In this document: in pieces, positions 1-9,351 of the stretch
Layout of the letters: each line of letters starts with the position of its first letter
Numbering within the stretch: position 1 is the first letter of the stretch
Source of the DNA: M3007 sp046160625
Lineage (GTDB): Bacteria > Bacteroidota > Bacteroidia > Chitinophagales > Saprospiraceae
Assembly (NCBI GenBank): GCA_046160625.1
Contig: JBJXGZ010000082.1
Span: 69,426-133,425 of the forward strand
Direction: 5' to 3'
DNA length: 64,000 nucleotides
Notes under the pieces: generated by a model
Told to the model about the DNA's origin: nothing
Databases searched by the model: none
What the model saw: only the letters and a program-made list of their open reading frames with translations
Made by a program: the position numbers and the translations under genes

Positions 1-131
1 CGAAGGGTAAGGTATTTAGACAACGCCGTTATAGGTAACAAATGGCCATTGTCAAACATTCCAACAATCCTTTAACGACCACTGAAACACAACCCTCTCC
101 AAATTTTTTCAACTAAACTTTTCTAAATTTT

Positions 132-602
132 ATGAAATCCATTCAAATCTGTCTGCTTGCAGGCCTGTTCTCCCTTTGTCTTTTCACCAGCTGCAAAAAA
201 GACGCTGACGACGGCGGTGTTGTCGAAATCCCTGAAGGCATCTTCGCCAAAATTGACGGTGCAGACTTTGCGCCCACTTTCACCCAAGGCATTGACATGG
301 GAGATGTGGTTTGGTTGTCAGGCTCAAAAAGCAACGGCAGCACATCCTTGAGCCTGAGGCTGCCCATTGACGCGCTACCTGGTACCTACACCTTCCCTGC
401 CGCTGACCCTTCAACCCTCAGCGTTTTTTACACCTACCTGGCAGGGGATACCTACGGCGCTAAATCAGGAAAGATTGTCGTCACCAAACACGACGTTGCC
501 GCTCAAACCATCGAGGGGACATTTGAGGTGGTGTGTCAGTCCATTTCGAGTAATGCTACTGTCACCTTGACGGAGGGCACGTTCAAGATGGGCTATCAAT
601 AA
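132..602 (+). CDS. Lipoprotein, DUF6252-like
   Basis: A 156-aa predicted lipoprotein. The N-terminus is a signal peptide ending in a lipobox at about residues 18-21 (FTSC), followed by KKDADDGG, typical of Bacteroidota surface lipoproteins. The rest is beta-rich with an FAKIDG opening, a GTYTFP segment and a terminal TEGTFKMGY strand. This layout resembles the DUF6252-type family of secreted beta-sandwich proteins, whose function is unknown. It is convergent with the histidine kinase gene, and the two share the inverted repeat at 619-680. The family call is by recalled motif pattern only. Confidence 0.75.
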   Translation: MKSIQICLLAGLFSLCLFTSCKKDADDGGVVEIPEGIFAKIDGADFAPTFTQGIDMGDVVWLSGSKSNGSTSLSLRLPIDALPGTYTFPAADPSTLSVFYTYLAGDTYGAKSGKIVVTKHDVAAQTIEGTFEVVCQSISSNATVTLTEGTFKMGYQ

Positions 603-618
603 ATCACGAGGAATTATA

Positions 619-680
619 AACCACAGAGGCGCGAAGGCGCGGAGATTTTCAACACTCCACGCCTTTGCGCCTCTGCGGTT
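619..680. repeat. Inverted repeat between convergent genes
   Basis: Left arm 619-644 and right arm 655-680 are 26 bp each, with three transition mismatches and a 10-nt loop. The arms carry an internal near-repeat (AGGCGCGAAGGCGC). The kinase stop codon (679-681) lies at the edge of the right arm. It probably acts as a bidirectional terminator and belongs architecturally to the other hairpins of this window. Confidence 0.75.
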
Positions 681-3600
681 AAATAATATTAAGGGGCAAT
701 CTTATCTCCACCCTAGTCCCACAAGCCAAACCCTCGGTACCATACAGATCATGGATGCTTAGTTTGGCAGCGAGCAAACCCTTGTTTTGAATCAACCCCA
801 AGCGCTCTTCCGTGATCTGGACTGCCTTGGATGCTTGCCCTTCCGGCTTGTTTTTGCTGCTTTCTGCGCGACCAATGCCGTTGTCTTGAACCGTGCATTC
901 CATGTAATCTCCCTGTTTTTTGAACCCGATAAGGATATGGCCAGCTGTGGTTTTTCTCGAAAAGCCGTGCCAAATCGCGTTTTCAACAAAGGGCTGAAGT
1001 ATCATGGTGGGCAACATAGTTTCTTCAGGGTCGAGTGCTTCGTCCAGTTCGAAATGCCAACTGAATTTGTTTTCAAAACGCATGGCCTCTGCTGCCATGT
1101 ACTGTTCCAGTAGTTCCATCTCATCGGCTATCGGGATGAGCCGTTTGGAAGCCAGATCGAGAATAAGCCGCATCAATTTTGCAAAACGACTGAGGTAATT
1201 GTTGGCGGTGTCGATATCCTTTTGAAGGATATAACTGCTGATGGAATTCATGCTGTTGAAGATGAAATGAGGGTTCATCTGTAGTCGGAGCACGGAATTT
1301 TGCAGTTCTGCAGCCAGTTGCTTGCTTTCCGCTTCCTTTTGCCGAAACTCGGCTTCTTTTCTTCGCTCGGCTTCTTTTCTACGTACTTGTGTGATCCTGT
1401 TTCGATAAAAAGCGTACAACAGACCCAGCACCAGGAGTATTTGCGCCGTTCTTGCCCACCAGGTGGCATACCAGGGCGGCTCTATGGTAAACTGCAGCTC
1501 GTGTGGTTCGGTGGTCCAAACCCCATCAGAATTGGCGGCCCATACCTGAAAGGTGTAATCGCCGGCCGGAAGTTGGGCATACCGCGCGAAGCCGTTGGTG
1601 CCGCCTTGTGCGGTGTCATTTTCAAAACCTTTCAGTCGGTATTTGTACTTCACTTCATCAGGCGCCGTGTAATCAATGCCGACAAAGTGGAAGGAAAGGG
1701 TTCGATTATCATAACTGAAGGTTTGTCTGGGCAGGTATTCCGGGCTGGTACTGATAGAACCTGTGTCGTTGACGATCCAATCGGTGAAATGGATGATAGG
1801 CGGGTTGGGGTTGTCGCGCACCGAATCCGGGTGAAAGACATTAAGCCCGTTGACGCCCCCGAAGGCGAGTCGGCCATCAGAAAGTTTGCAGGCGCTGCCG
1901 AGCATGAACTGCAGGCCTTGCAGGCCGTCGCTTTCGGTGTAGTGTTTGACTTCCTGTGTGTTGGGGTTGTATTTGAAGAGGCCGGAGTTGGAGGAGAGCC
2001 AGAGGTTGTGGTGGTGGTCTTGGAGGATGGCGTTGAAGGCTCTTTCCAGGATGCCGTCTTTGCCTTTTACAAATTCAGTGGAAAAATCGCGGACGTCCAG
2101 TTTGAGCAAGCCTTTATTGGAAGCAAACCAGCGTATGTTTTTGTCTTCTGCCATTCCACTTGAATAGCCAACGCCGGAGATTTCTTGTTCCAATTTGAGC
2201 GTCTCACCTTGATATTTATACACCCAGATTTTATCCAATTCATCAGAGAGAAATAATCTTCCATCATTGTCTAAAAAAGCATCGAAAATGTTGTTCTGAG
2301 TAAATAAGGGGTTGAGTTTTTCATAGTTAACCAAGTGCATTTGTTTATTATATTTGTATACACCCATTGGGCAAATGAGCAAGAAATCATTTGAAGAGAG
2401 TTGGACAACCTTATTGAGTCTGTTCAAATTTCGGGCTACCTTGTAAAAACTATTGGTGTTCCGTTTTTTCAAAAAAACGGTTGAACCATTGAATGCCCAG
2501 ATATCACCCTCACTATCACAGAATAATCTGTCTGGCGATTCTGCTTTGATGTTTGTGAATTGAGGCACCATTTTGTCCCCGACCGTTTTTACCGTTACAG
2601 TACCATTAGCAGAGGCGGTCCAGATGTTCTTCTCTTTGTCTTCAATAACGGCAGCTACTGTGTACTGCTTTTCCGATTGGATATTAAGTTTTTGTTCCTG
2701 CAGTTGGAATTTTATATGATCTAAATTGACAAAAAAAACACCTTTATCCCAAATTGAAAGCCAAAGAGTGCCGTCATTTCCAGCAAAAGCTTTGGCAATA
2801 TTGGAGCGATTTATTGTATTATTTTGCTGGATAGATGGCCAATTAAATACAAATCCCTCGTGTCCTAATCGCTTGTCAAATAGAAACAAGCCATTATTAG
2901 CACTGGCGGCAAAGAGAAATTCGCCTTTCCAGCTACAGACATCATTGAATTTAACATCTATAGGAAGGCCATGTGGCTTGAATACAGTATATCCTTCCGG
3001 GTAATTTATTGGAAAACGGATAAGCCCAATATCTGAGGGCAGCCAAATCAATGAATCCCCTTCTACCTGGGCGAATTGAATGAATGCTTTGGGGGAGTTC
3101 GAGCCTTCATTTCCAGTGAACCAGTATGACCTTTTTATTTCGTTTTGGCCGTATTCAAATACCTCGATCCCTCCACCCTTGGCAGCGAGCACATTTACAA
3201 GACCTGTGACTTTACCTGATTTATTTATGATTGGATAACAGGAGAACGAATGGAGAGGGTGTACAAGGCTATCTCGTCCAGTTTTTGTATCATAGAGATG
3301 CAGCCAATCCTGGGCGACTACCCAAAGCCTGGATTCTTGATCAAGATGGATGAGCACATGTTCGCTATTGGAAGCAAGCAATCCATTGGGATCGTTTAGG
3401 ACAATAGATGAAATGCGCTCGCTTTGTGTCGAAATAAAATGCAGTGCGCCACTGGAAGAAAACCAAAGTTTTCCATCCTTGCCTTCCATAACCTTGCTTG
3501 TAATGTTAGGCGAGTAGCTGCCGTTTGGCAGCGTAGGTCTGTAAACTTTTACGGTCTTTCCGTCGAAGCGATTGAGGCCATCAAAGCCTCCGAGCCAAAT

Positions 3601-3762
3601 GTATCCCTTGGAATCATCAGAAATATAAGAGTTCCTCAATTCTGATAGACCGTCAGATTGATCCAGATGATGAAACAAATGTTGGACTATTTGGCTATTT
3701 AGCATAGCCAAATAACTCCCGAAAAGCAGGATTGTTAAGAAGACCTCCTTCCTATCAGACAC
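679..3762 (-). CDS. Two-component regulator propeller histidine kinase, LytS type
   Basis: A 1027-aa sensor kinase. After a signal or anchor segment come regulatory-propeller repeats (for example YIWLGGFDGLNRFDG, residues ~30-680), a Y_Y_Y domain (~700-760) and one transmembrane helix (~768-790). A coiled segment rich in KEAE/RRKEAEF follows. The HisKA-like domain with MNPHFIFNSMNS places the phospho-accepting His near residue 829, and the ATPase part has PFVENAIWHGF (~925). This is the LytS/YehU-type His_kinase with a periplasmic propeller sensor. The start is GTG. The likely partner is the LytTR regulator at 6177-6938, on the same strand but separated by a divergent gene pair. The ligand is unknown. 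Confidence 0.9.
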   Translation of the reverse strand: MSDRKEVFLTILLFGSYLAMLNSQIVQHLFHHLDQSDGLSELRNSYISDDSKGYIWLGGFDGLNRFDGKTVKVYRPTLPNGSYSPNITSKVMEGKDGKLWFSSSGALHFISTQSERISSIVLNDPNGLLASNSEHVLIHLDQESRLWVVAQDWLHLYDTKTGRDSLVHPLHSFSCYPIINKSGKVTGLVNVLAAKGGGIEVFEYGQNEIKRSYWFTGNEGSNSPKAFIQFAQVEGDSLIWLPSDIGLIRFPINYPEGYTVFKPHGLPIDVKFNDVCSWKGEFLFAASANNGLFLFDKRLGHEGFVFNWPSIQQNNTINRSNIAKAFAGNDGTLWLSIWDKGVFFVNLDHIKFQLQEQKLNIQSEKQYTVAAVIEDKEKNIWTASANGTVTVKTVGDKMVPQFTNIKAESPDRLFCDSEGDIWAFNGSTVFLKKRNTNSFYKVARNLNRLNKVVQLSSNDFLLICPMGVYKYNKQMHLVNYEKLNPLFTQNNIFDAFLDNDGRLFLSDELDKIWVYKYQGETLKLEQEISGVGYSSGMAEDKNIRWFASNKGLLKLDVRDFSTEFVKGKDGILERAFNAILQDHHHNLWLSSNSGLFKYNPNTQEVKHYTESDGLQGLQFMLGSACKLSDGRLAFGGVNGLNVFHPDSVRDNPNPPIIHFTDWIVNDTGSISTSPEYLPRQTFSYDNRTLSFHFVGIDYTAPDEVKYKYRLKGFENDTAQGGTNGFARYAQLPAGDYTFQVWAANSDGVWTTEPHELQFTIEPPWYATWWARTAQILLVLGLLYAFYRNRITQVRRKEAERRKEAEFRQKEAESKQLAAELQNSVLRLQMNPHFIFNSMNSISSYILQKDIDTANNYLSRFAKLMRLILDLASKRLIPIADEMELLEQYMAAEAMRFENKFSWHFELDEALDPEETMLPTMILQPFVENAIWHGFSRKTTAGHILIGFKKQGDYMECTVQDNGIGRAESSKNKPEGQASKAVQITEERLGLIQNKGLLAAKLSIHDLYGTEGLACGTRVEIRLPLNII

Positions 3763-3788
3763 AAGTTGATTCTTTTGTTAGACGAAAG

Positions 3789-4634
3789 TTATTTTAGGGG
3801 ACGCAACAAAAGCGAACTGATTTTATTAATGCTATGCTCAATGGACAAGAATAAGTCACCAAAAAACTTATTCAACATAGACTCGTTGCGCCAGTTTGGG
3901 CGCCATGCATCAGAACAGAGGAAGAATTTATGTTTTTTATTTCCGGAAATCGATACAATAGGGTGTTGACCATATACAATCAGGTTACAATAGTCACCAG
4001 TCTCATCAGGGGTGGTAGTCCTCGTATGATCAATCTCACATTTAAATACTCCGGGGTAGAATACAATTAAGCTATTGAGATCATATTTTTCCAAAAATGC
4101 TTTGGCTTCATTTTTTTTGATTCTGACTCGTACCAGAAAGTCAACGCCCTTTTGAAATCTTCCTTGGTTCATGGGCTCGGCTAACCAATCGGTTATGAGT
4201 GTGGTATCGGCTTCTGGATAAGTCCATGTGAAACCAGGAGTGGTGTTCTTGTATACGATTTCAGCTTCTTTAAATAAGTCATGGTCAAAATGGATTTCGG
4301 TTGGAGATGGGGTGCCGATGCATATTTTGCTTCCATTTCCCACAATGATTCGGTCAGATGGGGCCAGCCCGTAGGCTATTAGTGTTGAATGTTGTCCATT
4401 GTTTTGGTCTTGAATCAGCAAATGTGAAAAAGCAACATATTCGCAAAGCGGGTGATTGACGATTTCCTGTAAATCAGCATTTTTGAATGCTATAGGGTGA
4501 AATGGCTTCTGTCCCGCGATAACGGCTTTTTTGGCGTCATTCGCACGGCTTAATATCCATTGATACTTGTTGAAAATGGGGAAAGTTAACTCCAGCCATG
4601 TTCCTGGATTTTGAGGTGAGAAGGGAATTGCCAT
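3789..4634 (-). CDS. Hypothetical protein, divergent from peroxidase
   Basis: A 281-aa protein that I do not recognise. The start was set at the ATG at 4634 (MAIPFSPQNPGTWLEL), because the reading frame beyond it runs into the divergent peroxidase gene and its first possible start there is only TTG. It has no signal peptide or membrane segment, so it is probably cytoplasmic. Visible segments include GQHSTLIAYGL, a DWLAEPMNQGRFQKGVDFLVRV stretch and a tail that may be amphipathic. It shares a ~69-bp intergenic region with the peroxidase gene and was perhaps acquired with it. A protective or partner role is only a guess from position. Confidence 0.65.
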   Translation of the reverse strand: MAIPFSPQNPGTWLELTFPIFNKYQWILSRANDAKKAVIAGQKPFHPIAFKNADLQEIVNHPLCEYVAFSHLLIQDQNNGQHSTLIAYGLAPSDRIIVGNGSKICIGTPSPTEIHFDHDLFKEAEIVYKNTTPGFTWTYPEADTTLITDWLAEPMNQGRFQKGVDFLVRVRIKKNEAKAFLEKYDLNSLIVFYPGVFKCEIDHTRTTTPDETGDYCNLIVYGQHPIVSISGNKKHKFFLCSDAWRPNWRNESMLNKFFGDLFLSIEHSINKISSLLLRPLK

Positions 4635-4662
4635 ATAATTTATGCTATTTTTTGGTGAATGA

Positions 4663-4670
4663 TATTTTTG
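4663..4670 (+). promoter_or_regulatory. Candidate -7 box for the peroxidase gene
   Basis: TATTTTTG fits the Bacteroidota TAnnTTTG consensus and lies 33 bp before the chosen start at 4704, in the short intergenic region shared with the divergent gene. No TTG box lies at the usual 17-23 bp spacing, so this is weak. Confidence 0.3.
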
Positions 4671-4703
4671 CCCGATTTTTACCTGTGCAAATTTACACAT
4701 ATT

Positions 4704-6173
4704 ATGTTCCATCAAAACACAGCCCCGGATTTCATTTCCGCTTCCAACTATCCAAGGCCGGGAAAATTCGGAAGGATGTTTCCATATTTGGATGCGTGGA
4801 GCACCGATGAGCTCGACCCCGAACAATATTTAAACATAATTGGGGATAAAGAAGATTTCTTATATACTCCAATTAAGGATCCCCCTGAAGGGGTCTCTAT
4901 CCCTGCCGGATATACTTATTTGGGGCAATTCCTGACGCATGACCTCAGTTTTGATCCGACTTCCATTGCGGAAAGGATGGACGATCTGGATTTTTTATGG
5001 AATTACAGAAGTCCGGGGTTGGACCTAGATTCGATGTATGGAGGCGGGCCGAAAATCAGCCCTTATCTGTACGACGACGAGGGCGCATTCTTACTGGAAA
5101 CAAAGAACTCAAACTTTGGTGATGTCGTTAAGGTTTACGATGTGCCTAGATTAAATAACAAGCCGATCATTGCCGACCCACGCAACGACGAAAATGTAAT
5201 GGTATCGCAATTGCATGTTGCTTTCATGAAATTGCACAATAAAATGTTGGAAATCGCTGCTCCACATTTTCATGGATTTGACCGCTTTCTCGAAGCACGG
5301 CGCATGACTATCTGGCATTATCAATATGTAATATTGCACGATTATCTTCCTAAGATACTTGGAGAAAAAATGAGGGAAAAAATAATTAGGGAATCACGTT
5401 TGACACGCTTCGGCGGCTGTGACGAACCTTTTATTCCAGTTGAATTTTCAGCAGCCATTTTCAGGTTCGGGCACAGCCAAGTAAGGAATTCGTACCAATT
5501 CAATCAATCTGTCAGTGATACTACCGCATTATTTCCGGATAAAAGGCCGGATAGGTTGTTTTATGTTGATTGGCAGTTCTTTTTTGGAGAAGGTGTTGAC
5601 ACTAAAATACTACAAAAAAGCAATCTAACTCCTGAAGATATAAACCGGATATATGATTTTGAAAAGTATATTGCTGGGTATGCAATAATCCCCGCAAGTA
5701 TTATATCTCCTATTTTCGTTAGTTCGCTCAGTGAATTAGGAGATAAAAACCATCCAATCAATCTGGTGAAAACCACCCTTTTAAGAGGGTTAAAACTTAA
5801 GCTTCCTTCCGGCCAGAGTATTGCAAAATCACTCGGGTTTGATACGCTGAATTGGGTAAAATTAAACGAATTTTTCAATGAAAACAAATTCCCAAAGGAA
5901 CTGGAAATTCAAAAATTTCAGGAAAACACGCCTCTTTTTTATTACATATTAGCTGAAGCCGTCGCTGAAAATAACGGCGAGACCCTTGGCTCAGTAGGTG
6001 GTTATATCCTATGTGAAGTGCTGACTGGTTTATTAAAAACCGACAAGAATTCATACCTCAATATAAATCCTGATTGGGTTCCTGAAGATATAAATGGCAA
6101 TAAAAAAACAAAATTCGAAATGGCAGACCTGCTTCAATTAGCGGGCGTATTTCCTGGCGCATTTCCTCCCTAA
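4704..6173 (+). CDS. Haem peroxidase family protein (animal-type, bacterial clade)
   Basis: A 489-aa protein of the animal haem peroxidase superfamily, bacterial group. The distal motif LGQFLTHDLSFDPTS places the distal His near residue 79, with the Asp and the calcium-loop-like SFDPTS next to it. The proximal motif is EFSAAIFRFGHSQVRNSY, with the proximal His near residue 257. The N-terminal SNYPRPGKFGRMFPYL also fits the family. It is expected to use hydrogen peroxide to oxidise small substrates. No signal peptide is visible. An alternative ATG lies at 4659, but 4704 leaves a clean intergenic region to the divergent gene. The substrate is unknown. Confidence 0.88.
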   Translation: MFHQNTAPDFISASNYPRPGKFGRMFPYLDAWSTDELDPEQYLNIIGDKEDFLYTPIKDPPEGVSIPAGYTYLGQFLTHDLSFDPTSIAERMDDLDFLWNYRSPGLDLDSMYGGGPKISPYLYDDEGAFLLETKNSNFGDVVKVYDVPRLNNKPIIADPRNDENVMVSQLHVAFMKLHNKMLEIAAPHFHGFDRFLEARRMTIWHYQYVILHDYLPKILGEKMREKIIRESRLTRFGGCDEPFIPVEFSAAIFRFGHSQVRNSYQFNQSVSDTTALFPDKRPDRLFYVDWQFFFGEGVDTKILQKSNLTPEDINRIYDFEKYIAGYAIIPASIISPIFVSSLSELGDKNHPINLVKTTLLRGLKLKLPSGQSIAKSLGFDTLNWVKLNEFFNENKFPKELEIQKFQENTPLFYYILAEAVAENNGETLGSVGGYILCEVLTGLLKTDKNSYLNINPDWVPEDINGNKKTKFEMADLLQLAGVFPGAFPP

Positions 6174-6176
6174 CTT

Positions 6177-6938
6177 TTATACATTTCCCAAGCGCTCTTC
6201 CACCCCCTCCTTATACCCCCTCGCCACAGGCACCAATCCTCCATCCCGCATCACCAGCGCGTTGTCCCCTTTGAGGTAGCGGTCCACCAGCATCAGGTTG
6301 ACGATATGGGAGCGGTGTACCTTCATGAATTCGGGGTAAGGCTCAAAATGCTGCTCGTACACCTTGAGGTTCAGGGAAGCCGTGATCTTGTTTTTTTTGC
6401 CCAGGTGCAGGTAATGGAAGTCGGTATAATTCAGGTCCGCTTCCAGGTAGAGGATGTCATCCACGGTCATCATTTCCAGGCCTTTAGAGCTGGAAATAGC
6501 GATGCGTTTGGGCAGTTTTTTCTCTTTGGCCTGATGAAAGGTTTCCAGGGCGATTTGCAGTTGTTCGAGTGTGTATTGCTCTGATTGTCGCTTTCGCACC
6601 CGGTCCAGCGCTGCGCTGAGCAACTCGGGGTCGAGCGGCTTGGTCAGGAAATCGAGCGCACCGAATCGGAAAGCTGTTTCGGCGTACTTGTTATATGCGG
6701 TGATAAACACTACATGAAAGGTCGGTTTGCCCATTTTTTCCAACAAGTCAAATCCCGTTCCGTCGGGCATCTCCACGTCCAGAAGCATAAGATCGGGATG
6801 GTGTCGATGCGCCAAGGCAAGCCCCTCTGCCACGGAGAAGCCATTGCCCACAATTTCAACATCCGGGTTTGCTGGTTGCAAAAGCCGGGCAATTGCCTCG
6901 TGGGTTTGCTTTTCGTCGTCAACGATGATGGTTCTCAT
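6177..6938 (-). CDS. LytTR-family response regulator
   Basis: A 253-aa response regulator. The receiver domain covers residues 1-120: acidic pair in IIVDDE, phospho-acceptor Asp54 in LMLLDVEMPDGTGF, and conserved Lys in DFLTKPL. The LytTR DNA-binding domain covers ~150-250 (YLEADLNYTDFHY, FMKVHRSHIVNL). The ATG at 6938 is preferred over an upstream TTG. It most likely pairs with the LytS-type kinase at 679-3762, but is separated from it by two divergently oriented genes. It ends 3 bp after the convergent peroxidase gene with no room for a separate terminator. Confidence 0.93.
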   Translation of the reverse strand: MRTIIVDDEKQTHEAIARLLQPANPDVEIVGNGFSVAEGLALAHRHHPDLMLLDVEMPDGTGFDLLEKMGKPTFHVVFITAYNKYAETAFRFGALDFLTKPLDPELLSAALDRVRKRQSEQYTLEQLQIALETFHQAKEKKLPKRIAISSSKGLEMMTVDDILYLEADLNYTDFHYLHLGKKNKITASLNLKVYEQHFEPYPEFMKVHRSHIVNLMLVDRYLKGDNALVMRDGGLVPVARGYKEGVEERLGNV

Positions 6939-7022
6939 ATTCAAATGCGTCTACTATAAAGACCTATAAAGTTTTTTGAAACCTATTGTATGTTCTCATC
7001 TTTTTTTGACTATTGAACGATA

Positions 7023-7174
7023 TTTTTTGACAGGATTAACAGGATGTACAGGATATGTCGGCTTCGCCGACTTGCTCCGATTATTGATTTAGGGCGATTA
7101 TCTCCTAAATAAATTCATGCTGCGGATCGGCGAAGCCGACATATCCTGTACATCCTGTTAATCCTGTCAAAAAA
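7023..7174. repeat. Perfect 48-bp inverted repeat made of ACAGGAT units
   Basis: Arms 7023-7070 and 7127-7174 are perfect reverse complements over 48 bp, with a 56-nt spacer. Each arm consists of T6, then ACAGGAT repeated three times at a 9-10 bp period, then a self-complementary GTCGGCTTCGCCGA(C) element. The same composite occurs at 29889-29971. The region lies between the response regulator and the FnIII gene, in the 5' region of both. Confidence 0.9.
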
Positions 7175-7508
7175 GAGTCGCAACGCTCACTCATAGTACG
7201 TTATGAAACTTGTGTACATACGGTTTTTTAAAACCCTATAGGTCTCGTTGGTAAAAAGTCAACAACGATTCATCCGCCAAAACCCGCCATTCGTTCATTG
7301 GCAGCGACCATTGAAACGGAATCCCGGCAGGCAAGCTTTCGCCCCCCCCACTTTTGTCTTGCAAAAAGCGATGGCGCTTCAGCCATAATTCAACCAAACT
7401 TCTTGCACCCCAACCAAACCGCCCAACTGACTCAGCATCAGCCTGGCCATCTATTGTCTGAAGGTGGGCGTGAGGGACCATTCTTTCAACCACTAAACGA
7501 ACCTTATC

Positions 7509-7853
7509 ATGTACAAGTTGATTGTTTTCCTTGCCCTTTTTCTGTCATCCGTTACCGGATTTGCGGCTTCAAACGAACCCCAGCCTTGCAACTGCCCCAA
7601 TGTAATCGATCTGCAAAAGACTGGACAGACGTCCAATTCCATCAGTTATTCCTGGGACAACGGCTACTCTGGCGCACAATTCAAGGTATGGTACACCCGG
7701 GAAGAAGACACATTCACCAGCAGTTTTTTTTACACGAGCAATCTCTCCTACAATTTCACGGGCTTGACCTCCGGCCATTACACCTTTTATTTCCAAGCCT
7801 TGTGTGACGGAACACCGAGTGGTTATATTGGCATAGAGGACACTATAATATAA
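7509..7853 (+). CDS. Small secreted FnIII-like protein
   Basis: A 114-aa protein with a signal peptide (residues 1-20, cleavage near GFAAS) and a single fibronectin-type-III-like fold. The fold is suggested by NSISYSWDNGYSGAQFKVWY and LTSGHYTFYFQALCDG. It has no sorting domain, so it would reach the periplasm or be anchored through partners. Its neighbour, convergent at 7906, is a ~480-aa protein of unknown function. The same pairing recurs at 16770-19452 with a longer FnIII protein. Function unknown. Confidence 0.7.
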   Translation: MYKLIVFLALFLSSVTGFAASNEPQPCNCPNVIDLQKTGQTSNSISYSWDNGYSGAQFKVWYTREEDTFTSSFFYTSNLSYNFTGLTSGHYTFYFQALCDGTPSGYIGIEDTII

Positions 7854-7864
7854 TCACAAAGTCA

Positions 7865-7907
7865 AGCGGGGAAGGGGCTCGTATCCCCCGACACCTTCCC
7901 TGCTTTT
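7865..7907 (+). terminator. Rho-independent terminator
   Basis: The stem AGCGGGGAAGG (7865-7875) pairs with CCTTCCCTGCT (7894-7904) with one mismatch and is followed by TTTT. It lies just after the FnIII gene and touches the 3' end of the convergent gene. Confidence 0.7.
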
Positions 7908-9351
7908 ACAATTTATCAATCCTTTCTTCTAACCATTTTTTTGCAACGAGTGGCTGCAATTTATTTAGTTTTTTTCGGAGCGTCGCCTTCTTTAAAACCG
8001 GTACTTCTACCATTTCAAACTTTACTAAAGCCAATTTCCGCAAATACCGGACCCAGTTCAAATAACCCTCCTTCTTTGCTGCGGTCAAATGTTTTACTTG
8101 CAAATATCGCTCGAAGGCTTTGATCTGAGCGATCAGAAATTCATAGTCCTGGCCATGAAATATGTAACGGTCAAAGACAATCCTGAGCAATTGTAATCGG
8201 CCCAAAAGTTCGAAGGAAGGTATGTGGAAAATGGTGTACTTCAAGCATTCCTGAGCCTCATCGAGCTTGCCTAGAGCATAATAAAGACTTGACATTGCGA
8301 GGTCAATAGATGGCTGCCGCTTGCTATCTTCCAAATAAGGCGAGAATTTGGAGATAAATGCCTTGGCCCAATCATACTCTTTGCACAGGGTCGCTAAATG
8401 AACAACATTGATGAAGCTGGAATCCGTAAGCCGTTTGCCGTCGAGTAAAGTATCCGTTTCAATGGCCAATTTATAGAGAGACAGCAATTCGGCTTCTACC
8501 TCAACATTCCGAGCGTACAGCGAAATTCCACAGTTGATTAGATGTCGCAACAATATTGTCTGGTCAATTCTGGGCAATAAATGGAGGTGATTGGCATAAA
8601 CCCGCATCAAGTCTTGGAAGCCCGGCTCGTCCACTTCCTCAAGATACAGACTTACCAGGCGGTGGTAAACAGCCAACAATGGGTGGGCATCTTGCAGTTC
8701 GGGGGCTGCAGTATGGGCTAACACCAGATCCAGCAGTGGAATTTCATACCGAACATCGAGAATGCGTTCTCTGGCTTTCATTTCTGCAGCATAACGCAGT
8801 TTGGATATACAATAATAAAGGTCTAGATGTTCAGAGGCCAATTGTAAATGTGGGGGGTGCTCAACGTATTTGGGTGTGTCGGGGTTGTAATAAATCTGGT
8901 GCTGGAGCTGGTGTAAGGCAAGGTAATCGTCGGCGCCCTTGAGCGGGAGATTCGCAGTCTTTTCAATAAGCGTCTGCGCCTCGGTGCGGAAATACGCTCC
9001 CAAATTGCGCATGCCCAGGGATTTAACCAGGAGCTGGTTGTGAAAGTGGTCGTCATTGGCATCATCGGGAGCTATTACCATCCGCAGCACAAGATACTGT
9101 TCTATCTGCCTGGAAAGACCAGAAAGCAGATTGTAGAGTTTGGATTCCGTCAACGATTGTTGCCCAAAGCAATGCTTGTAAGCCGTTTGCAGCTCCGCTT
9201 TTCCCAACTCGAACAAGGGGTGATGCTTGCAGAGATACCTGAAAAACTTCAGATACTGTTCGCTGGCTTTGAAGAATGGCGATTGAAGGAATTTTTCAAA
9301 GTCTTTTTGCTCCTGTGGTTGAAGGGATTTCAACAGGATAAGCAGCTTCAT
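7906..9351 (-). CDS. Hypothetical ~480-aa helical protein, paralogue of 17998-19452
   Basis: A 481-aa protein without signal peptide or membrane helix, rich in leucine and predicted helices. The N-terminal part (KLLILLKSLQPQEQKDFEKFL, LTESKLYNLLSGLSRQIEQYL) aligns in pattern with residues 1-100 of the protein at 17998. Both have the same overall length and a basic C-terminus, so they are paralogues. The repeated hydrophobic spacing could be TPR-like helical hairpins. No catalytic motif is visible. I recognise no named family. Both copies sit beside FnIII secreted proteins, which suggests a shared but unknown role. Confidence 0.75.
   Translation of the reverse strand: MKLLILLKSLQPQEQKDFEKFLQSPFFKASEQYLKFFRYLCKHHPLFELGKAELQTAYKHCFGQQSLTESKLYNLLSGLSRQIEQYLVLRMVIAPDDANDDHFHNQLLVKSLGMRNLGAYFRTEAQTLIEKTANLPLKGADDYLALHQLQHQIYYNPDTPKYVEHPPHLQLASEHLDLYYCISKLRYAAEMKARERILDVRYEIPLLDLVLAHTAAPELQDAHPLLAVYHRLVSLYLEEVDEPGFQDLMRVYANHLHLLPRIDQTILLRHLINCGISLYARNVEVEAELLSLYKLAIETDTLLDGKRLTDSSFINVVHLATLCKEYDWAKAFISKFSPYLEDSKRQPSIDLAMSSLYYALGKLDEAQECLKYTIFHIPSFELLGRLQLLRIVFDRYIFHGQDYEFLIAQIKAFERYLQVKHLTAAKKEGYLNWVRYLRKLALVKFEMVEVPVLKKATLRKKLNKLQPLVAKKWLEERIDKL

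Noticed and set aside
1300..2163. 287-codon plus-strand frame
   Set aside because: Antisense to the histidine kinase, whose frame contains clear propeller, Y_Y_Y and kinase motifs.
4659..4703. Longer N-terminus for the peroxidase
   Set aside because: It would consume most of the gap to the divergent gene and covers the only promoter-like box; the added residues do not resemble the family.
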